DNA from: Acropora yongei
Lineage: Eukaryota > Cnidaria > Anthozoa > Scleractinia > Acroporidae
DNA: 10,981 nt
Assembly (NCBI GenBank): GCA_014634225.1
Contig: BLFN01000502.1
Span: 3,774,625 to 3,785,605, forward strand
Direction of reading: 5' to 3'
Position 1 is the first letter of the stretch. The number at the start of each line of letters is the position of its first letter. The notes below the pieces were generated by a model, which did no database searches, was not told where the DNA came from, and was given only the letters and a program-made list of their open reading frames with translations. Shown here piece by piece: positions 7,132 to 10,981 of the stretch. The translations under genes and the position numbers were made by a program.

Positions 7132-7580
7132 GTAGGAGAAACATTAATTAGTGCATTTTATTCTAAATTTGCATTCAGTGTACAGTTTTCAGCATCCTAC
7201 TTACAAGCACAGTCATGCATTGCTGCCGTCTGTTTTGTTAAGATCCTCTCCTTCTTTCACTTGCCAGAAAACAGGGGACTTGCAGCCAACACCATTGCCA
7301 TTGGATTTACACCAGGCACGTGTAGCTATGTTCTTTATAAATTCTGCAACAGCTGTACATGTACTTCTCTCAAAATTTTAGTATTTGAAAGCTTGCAGTG
7401 AGTTCCAAAAAAAAGTATATAATACTTCAACCACCAAAAAAAGAAATGCCTATTACTTTCATTATAGTAAGATTCTTGCATATCATTGAAAGTCCTGTTC
7501 TTAAGAAAATGGCTCCTTGCCCACAAAAATGTTCCATCTCATCAGTTTAGAATGATATTTGTAAATCATATGTACTGCAG
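7132..7580 (+). other. SAM gene intron 2
   Basis: The intron runs from TTG|GTAGGA to TACTGCAG|GCA. The exon 2 frame stays open without a stop to 7398, so retention would add a hydrophobic, non-conserved tail. I see no other feature. Confidence 0.5.
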
Positions 7581-7667
7581 GCAACTTCTGATGCACCAAT
7601 TCAAACCATCCAGATGACGCAAAGTGAAAAGCAGGGAGCTACAATGTTGACAAAGAAAAAAGAACAG
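7581..7667 (+). CDS. SAM-domain protein, exon 3 (polar linker)
   Basis: The exon is 29 codons between acceptor TACTGCAG (ending 7580) and donor CAG|GTATGA (7668), phase 0 at both ends, so it can be included or skipped without shifting the frame. It encodes ATSDAPIQTIQMTQSEKQGA followed by TMLTKKKEQ: a Gln/Thr-rich, probably disordered linker ending in a basic KKK patch. No domain is recognised. Both splice signals are good and the frame is uninterrupted. Confidence 0.65.
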
Positions 7668-7709
7668 GTATGAGCATATTTACTGGTATTTTATACTTTA
7701 CTACATGCA

Positions 7710-7884
7710 CTTCACAAGGGTGGATTTGGGGGTGGGTATAAGGGGCCCTGGCCACCCCTTTTTTTTGAAATTTTGTAGTATTTTTATAGAATTCTCAGAA
7801 AAATAAAACGTATATATATAGCTGGCAAGTGGAAAAGGGGCCTGGTCACCCCTTTCTGAATTTTCTGGATCCGCCCCTGCTTCA
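7710..7884. mobile_element. hAT-type MITE (165 bp, 5-bp TSD) in SAM gene intron 3
   Basis: The element spans 7715-7879. Its left end CAAGGGTGGAT and its inverted right end CAGGGGCGGAT match at 9 of 11 positions. It is flanked directly by CTTCA at 7710-7714 and 7880-7884, a perfect 5-bp target-site duplication. CAGGGGCGGATCC-type ends are known from hAT transposons, and hAT5-group elements make 5-bp duplications. Inside, a near-palindromic block (AGGGGCC-TGG-CACCCCTTT) appears near each end. There is no coding capacity, so movement would need a transposase from elsewhere. Confidence 0.75.
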
Positions 7885-8002
7885 GATGTTAGAATGACCA
7901 TTGAAATGGTGAAGTACTCTATTAATTTTTATATGGCCACATCAATGAAAGAAATTAATAAATCAGCTTTTGGAAAATTAAATGTCACTTTAAAATTTTC
8001 AG

Positions 8003-8065
8003 AATGAGTGTGTAATAGTCAGAGAGACGGGTGAAAATGAGAGGATTGCCAAAGGACATATAATT
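8003..8065 (+). CDS. Candidate additional exon of the SAM gene
   Basis: A strong acceptor (TTTAAAATTTTCAG ending 8002) opens a frame in phase 0, matching exon 3's donor; an in-frame TAA sits just upstream of the acceptor. It reads NECVIVRETGENERIAKGHI plus I and can leave at ATT|GTATGA (8066, phase 0), the same donor hexamer exon 3 uses, rejoining exon 4 in phase. An alternative donor at 8031 (G|GTGAAA, phase 1) would make a 28-base exon that fits a different downstream exon at 8430. The sequence looks protein-like, but no family is certain and the exon is not needed for the four-exon model. Confidence 0.35.
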
Positions 8066-8429
8066 GTATGAGCAAGCACATAAAGTCATATTTTTAATTT
8101 TATTCATGTTACACATTGAATTTAAATGAACTTTGGTCAAAGACAAAACCAAAAAGTTTTGAAGACCGACCAAGGGTTTTACAAAGCTTTATGAAGTTAA
8201 CAACTAAAAAAACTGACATTTGAAAGGACTGAAAAAAGGTACTTACAAAACTAATAATAAACAGGGTGTATTCTACTAAATTTCTTAATTTCTTAAGTGC
8301 AAAAGTGATGAAAGAACAAAATGTTATCTGGAAAACTTCAAAATATTTGTTGGAAAACCAAGGGAAAAATACATTGGAACTATGTGTGTCTGAAAACGTT
8401 TGTCAAATAGCCTTCATTTTAATCCACAG

Positions 8430-8590
8430 ATTTAAACATCAGTGTGGAAAATTATATACAGTACGAACTTGCTATAGAAGAGAAAGGGTTAGAGTCAATG
8501 TACACCATACACCCTGTATCATTGCATGGTGTCATTAACGGACTTCATAATTTTATTGTATTCTGTACAAGGAAGAGCAGATCAGTACAG
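8430..8590 (+). CDS. Candidate alternative 3' exon of the SAM gene
   Basis: A good acceptor (TTCATTTTAATCCACAG ending 8429), with an in-frame stop just upstream of it, opens 53 codons in phase 1 that end at TAA 8591-8593. They include LNISVENYIQYELAIEEKGL and VSLHGVINGLHNFIVF, which look protein-like but belong to no family I recognise. The phase fits the short version of the candidate exon at 8003-8030 (G+AT gives Asp). Together they would make an alternative C-terminus replacing the acidic tail. Frames of this length do arise by chance in this AT-rich DNA; a 90-codon frame overlaps it in another phase. Confidence 0.25.
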
Positions 8591-8897
8591 TAAAATGAAC
8601 ATATATGAATCAATGAATTAATCGATACTATCATATTGCCCAAGGGGGAGGAGGCTGGCATAATTATTGGCAATTAAGGTATGTATAATTTAATAAATCA
8701 GCTTTTTGGAAAATCAGCGGTGAAGGGTATGATTTTTAAGAATGTAAGCCTAGGATAGAATTTAGGAACCTTATTCAGAAAAATGATCAATTGGTTGGGA
8801 AGTTTAGACTAGACTAGGCAAACCATAAGTTTAAACACTAAAAATATAAAGTAAACCAATTTAAATTTACCTGCAACTCAATTTAGGTTGAAATCAG

Positions 8898-9059
8898 TTA
8901 CAGAAATCTTTGCCTCAAGCTTCTGATTCTGATGATGATGAGATCTATTACGACTCAGATGAAACTTTTGATTCCAACCTAGAAGAACTGACCCAGAGGG
9001 ATTTCAGTGATGATGACTCATTTCATTTTGAGTCATGGGTTGAAATGCAGGGACATTAA
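8898..9059 (+). CDS. SAM-domain protein, exon 4 (acidic C-terminal tail)
   Basis: Two tandem acceptors, ATCAG ending 8897 and TACAG ending 8903, both keep phase 0 and differ by two codons. The exon encodes an Asp/Ser/Glu-rich tail: SLPQASDSDDDEIYYDSDET, then FDSNLEELTQRDFSDDDSF, and ends WVEMQGH with TAA at 9057-9059. Acidic tails of this type suit an interaction or activation segment and carry many casein-kinase-2-like SD/DSD sites. The last codons (VEMQGH and stop) come from a duplicated copy of this exon's own acceptor region (see the tandem repeat), so the original C-terminus may have been different. The pyrimidine tract is weak, which makes the start of this exon the least certain part of the model. 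Confidence 0.55.
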   Translation, partial: LQKSLPQASDSDDDEIYYDSDETFDSNLEELTQRDFSDDDSFHFESWVEMQGH

Positions 9060-9146
9060 AAATGAATCTTTGCCACAGGCATGTGATTCTGATGACTCAG
9101 ATGAAACTTTTGATCCTGAGATCGAGGTGCCGCACCAGATGGCATA
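9039..9146 (+). pseudogene. Tandem duplicate of SAM gene exon 4 (partial, out of frame with its acceptor)
   Basis: GGTTGAAATGCAG (9038-9050) repeats the pre-exon GGTTGAAATCAG (8886-8897). Bases 9065-9114 repeat 8905-8972 with a clean 18-base (six-codon) difference. The copy reads ESLPQACDSDDSDETFDPEI and ends HQMA with TAG at 9144-9146; at protein level the resemblance runs on a little (DSNLEE versus DPEIEV). Splicing at its own CAG (9050) would meet TAA at once, and its coding frame is off by one from that acceptor. It therefore appears dead or untranslated, lying in the 3' UTR of the gene. Confidence 0.55.
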
Positions 9147-9300
9147 GCTGTCAATGCAAATACAGGCACAACAGAATAACATTTTGGATAGAAAAAATGA
9201 AGATGGTCACTCGAGTTTTGCCTTACTAAGTAGTCATCAAATTGTTCCATTAGAAGTTACCACTGTAGTTAAAATTTCAATCACATCAGTTATAGAAGTT

Positions 9301-9345
9301 TAGAGAGAGAGAGATTGTAACTCTCCTGAACTGAACTGAACTGAA
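9301..9345. repeat. (GA)n and (CTGAA)4 simple repeats
   Basis: An AG run at 9303-9314 is followed by four perfect CTGAA units at 9326-9345, with the intervening CTCTC able to pair with the GAGAG run. It looks like a simple-repeat tail; no element body could be assigned. Confidence 0.7.
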
Positions 9346-9621
9346 CTTATCGCTAAATGATAACAAGAGAATACTTTCAGTAGATGCAATCAACAGGATC
9401 TCTATAACCAACATAATTACATTTTACCTCTGCATTAACTTATGACTGTACATACTATTAATCATGGCTTAAAGCATGAACGTGATGAGTACACGGTGTT
9501 CATTTTTCTTCTTAAAGTACATTACACACTGGTACTCTGTTTTTATGAATTTTTATCAATAAGCTGTTTGTTATGGTTCACTTTTTTCCCTTGCTCTAAA
9601 TTGAGTGGGTTCATTTGGAGC

Positions 9622-9682
9622 AATAATACTACTACTACTACTAATAATAATAATAATGATAATTTTAATAATAATAATAATC
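9622..9682. repeat. ACT/AAT compound microsatellite
   Basis: ACT repeated five times (9628-9642) passes into AAT repeated five times (9643-9657), then an interrupted AAT run to 9682. The Asn/Thr-rich frames across it are artefacts. Confidence 0.9.
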
Positions 9683-10135
9683 AAATCTAAAAAGCTAGTT
9701 GTTATAAACTAAGTTAAAAGGCTAAAAAGGCTACACAACTAAAATATTCCTATGGCTGTTGCATTTGCCTCTTGGAATTTTTCATCGTCTTTATTGTAAA
9801 CTTATCATCATACATTACCATACTTAAATACAAAGGAAAAAAAAATTAAACCAAGGAAAAAAATTGAATCACTACATATTTACATACATATATTAAAATA
9901 AAGTGCCAAAGTTATGTCCTCGTCAACTATAATCTGAATGCTCAATAGTTAAAATATAACAGAATACAAGGAGCTAGACTGAATTAATGGCCTTGAACAT
10001 TATTGCTACTTATTATTGCTTCGTGTAGGATGATTGCTTTGCAAGAAGCATGAAACTCTAACTCACAACAAATATTCAAGACCACTCGGTTCCATTAGTC
10101 TACTTATATGTGACCTTTCACGCGAAAACGTACAC

Positions 10136-10200
10136 TAACGGTTTTGTGTTTAACGGCCTAAGCCGTTGGGTAGCCGTTGGAGGTGTTGGGAAAGCCGTTA
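10136..10200. promoter_or_regulatory. Cluster of five Myb-type YAACGG words
   Basis: YAACGG, the core Myb recognition word, occurs five times in 65 bp: plus strand at 10136-10141 and 10151-10156, minus strand (CCGTTR) at 10163-10168, 10174-10179 and 10195-10200. A sixth near-match (CCGTTT) lies at 10222, and CGTTGG words continue to about 10318. This could be a Myb-bound element or simply a degenerate repeat built on CGTTGG. Confidence 0.35.
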
Positions 10201-10227
10201 TGTTTTTTTGTTGGAAAATAGCCGTTT

Positions 10228-10271
10228 GAATAATTCCTTTGATTCGTTGGAATAATTCCTTTGATCCATTG
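10228..10271. repeat. 22-bp tandem repeat
   Basis: GAATAATTCCTTTGATTCG-TTG (10228-10249) is followed directly by GAATAATTCCTTTGATCCA-TTG (10250-10271), differing at 2 of 22 positions. It belongs to the same CGTTGG-rich block as the Myb-type words. Confidence 0.8.
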
Positions 10272-10370
10272 GAAACGTTCAAAAAAAGTGTTGATCTAAG
10301 ACGTTGGACGCGTTGGACCAAGTTGCAGTACGTAATCTTTCATCCGAAGGCCATTGTTTGTCGTGACATC

Positions 10371-10517
10371 ATGTCGGCTTCAAAAGCATGCAAGACGGCT
10401 TTGTGCGTTCATTGCGTCAAATCTTTAGTTCGATTGCTATTAAAACTTTCATATCTTCCACGAACTATAAATTTTAACAGATGTCCTGTGTGCGTTTATG
10501 AAGAAACACACACATAG
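10371..10517 (+). CDS. Small CxxC...CxxC ORF, uncertain
   Basis: From ATG 10371 to TAG 10515-10517 the frame encodes 48 residues with C12-x2-C15 (CVHC) and C38-x2-C41 (CPVC) around a Leu/Arg-rich middle. Four paired cysteines could form a zinc knuckle or ribbon, but the spacing matches no family I can name. The frame is also open upstream to about 10239, where the sequence is repeat-derived. It lies downstream of the Myb-type cluster, which might act as its promoter. It may be a first exon, a microprotein or chance. Confidence 0.2.
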   Translation: MSASKACKTALCVHCVKSLVRLLLKLSYLPRTINFNRCPVCVYEETHT

Positions 10518-10981
10518 AGTCGATGGTAGGTTGACCTTATAAGTGAACCATCAAACAAGCCGCTGGCGTGATGTAATGCCATAATTAATTGTCTCACCGT
10601 TTGAATTAGTGACGTAGTCTCAAAATAAAGAAGACTTGTTTATAGTTAAAAGCGTACTCTTTGCCATAACTATTGATTTTCGCTTCCAGTGTTAACTCAC
10701 CGCAGCCGCACGATGTGCCTTTGTCATGCATCAGTTTGGTTGCGAACAAAAGTATGCAAATTAAAATTTTATGCATGTTTACTTTTCATTGAAAAATTGA
10801 CACGCGCCTCGGATGATTTGGAAGTCGTGTGAATTTCATCGCTGTCTTCGCGCGTGTTTGGCAGGAATTTTCAGGCGGGACTGGAGATTATTTGAGTTTG
10901 AGAACGTTCATGAAGATGCCATGTCCTTGTAATTATTTTAGATCGGCATTAGATGTTGCTATGTCATCAGATACTCAATGA
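10518..10981. other. Right flank; possible promoter-like words, no gene supported
   Basis: It contains TGACGTAG (10610-10617, CRE-like), the octamer ATGCAAAT (10754-10761, POU-type) and GGCGGGA (10874-10880, E2F-like). A 23-codon plus frame ends exactly at the window's last base. These may belong to the 5' region of a gene to the right, but single short words are weak evidence. Confidence 0.25.

Larger units (their letters stand above)
7668..8897 (+). other. SAM gene intron 3, with two candidate extra exons
   Basis: The interval lies between the exon 3 donor and the exon 4 acceptor. It carries the MITE at 7715-7879, candidate exons at 8003-8065 and 8430-8590 (listed separately), and a 24-25 bp direct repeat (TTAATAAATCAGCTTTT...) at 7955-7978 and 8690-8714. 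Confidence 0.5.
9115..10130. other. 3' flank of the SAM gene, no further gene seen
   Basis: AT-rich and, apart from the simple repeats listed, unremarkable. A plus-strand AATAAA at 9897-9902 is the first canonical signal I noticed after the SAM gene stop, about 840 bases away; an ATTAAA variant overlaps the stop codon itself (9056-9061). Either could serve as the poly(A) signal. Confidence 0.4.

Noticed and set aside
6994..7401. 135-codon single-exon reading across SAM exon 2
   Set aside because: The first residues lie in the pyrimidine tract and the residues after 7131 are intron read-through; splicing at both ends restores a proper SAM domain and linker.
8266..8538. 90-codon plus frame in intron 3
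   Set aside because: No acceptor in a compatible phase and no domain; the overlapping frame from 8430 has better splice support.
9442..9690. 82-codon frame ending in an Asn/Thr run
   Set aside because: The C-terminal half is the ACT/AAT microsatellite and the rest is Phe/Leu-rich chance sequence.
1..10981. CRISPR array, rRNA, bacterial operon signals
   Set aside because: No regularly spaced direct repeats, rRNA-like blocks or prokaryotic gene spacing; spliced genes show this is a eukaryotic nuclear sequence.

Overview
The window looks like nuclear DNA from an animal with spliceosomal introns, most likely a cnidarian such as a stony coral or anemone. The evidence is AT-rich introns with ordinary GT..AG signals, exon phases that join correctly, PHD, C2H2 and SAM domains, and a mosaic of short repeats of kinds I associate with hexacoral genomes. 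The lineage is inferred from overall impression and no search was run. A 232-base run of N (3250-3481) marks an assembly gap.

Layout. 1-1537 (+) is the 3' part of a decayed gene. A long first exon carries in-frame stops and one frameshift. It splices in phase through an acidic Ser-rich exon to an apparently intact C-terminal PHD finger of the ING-like pattern. 1546-1725 is a repeat rich in TGGGGCATTA words. It sits tail-to-tail between the PHD exon and a minus-strand exon (about 1718-2103) that resembles the N-terminal helix-turn-helix part of the metazoan 'integrase core domain' transposon-like family. A consensus E2F-type site lies just upstream of that exon's ATG. 2104-4138 holds no gene I can support, only repeats, a tRNA-like (SINE-type) head and the gap.

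The best-supported part is 4015-9059, a head-to-head pair of small multi-exon genes. On the minus strand, three exons (5189-4941, 4555-4482, 4196-4139) and a polyadenylation signal encode a protein of about 126 aa with two N-terminal C2H2 fingers; the first has lost a cysteine. On the plus strand, exons at 5506-5593, 7019-7131, 7581-7667 and 8898-9059 encode a protein of about 149 aa with an N-terminal SAM domain and an acidic C-terminal tail. The two start codons are 316 bp apart across a segment with two CCAAT boxes, so a shared bidirectional promoter is a reasonable inference. A 165-bp hAT-type MITE with a 5-bp target-site duplication lies in the third SAM-gene intron. The last SAM exon has been tandemly duplicated.

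9115-10981 is mostly low-complexity or unrecognised sequence. It includes a (CTGAA)4 run, an ACT/AAT microsatellite, a cluster of Myb-type YAACGG words next to a 22-bp tandem repeat, and a small CxxC...CxxC ORF of uncertain status.
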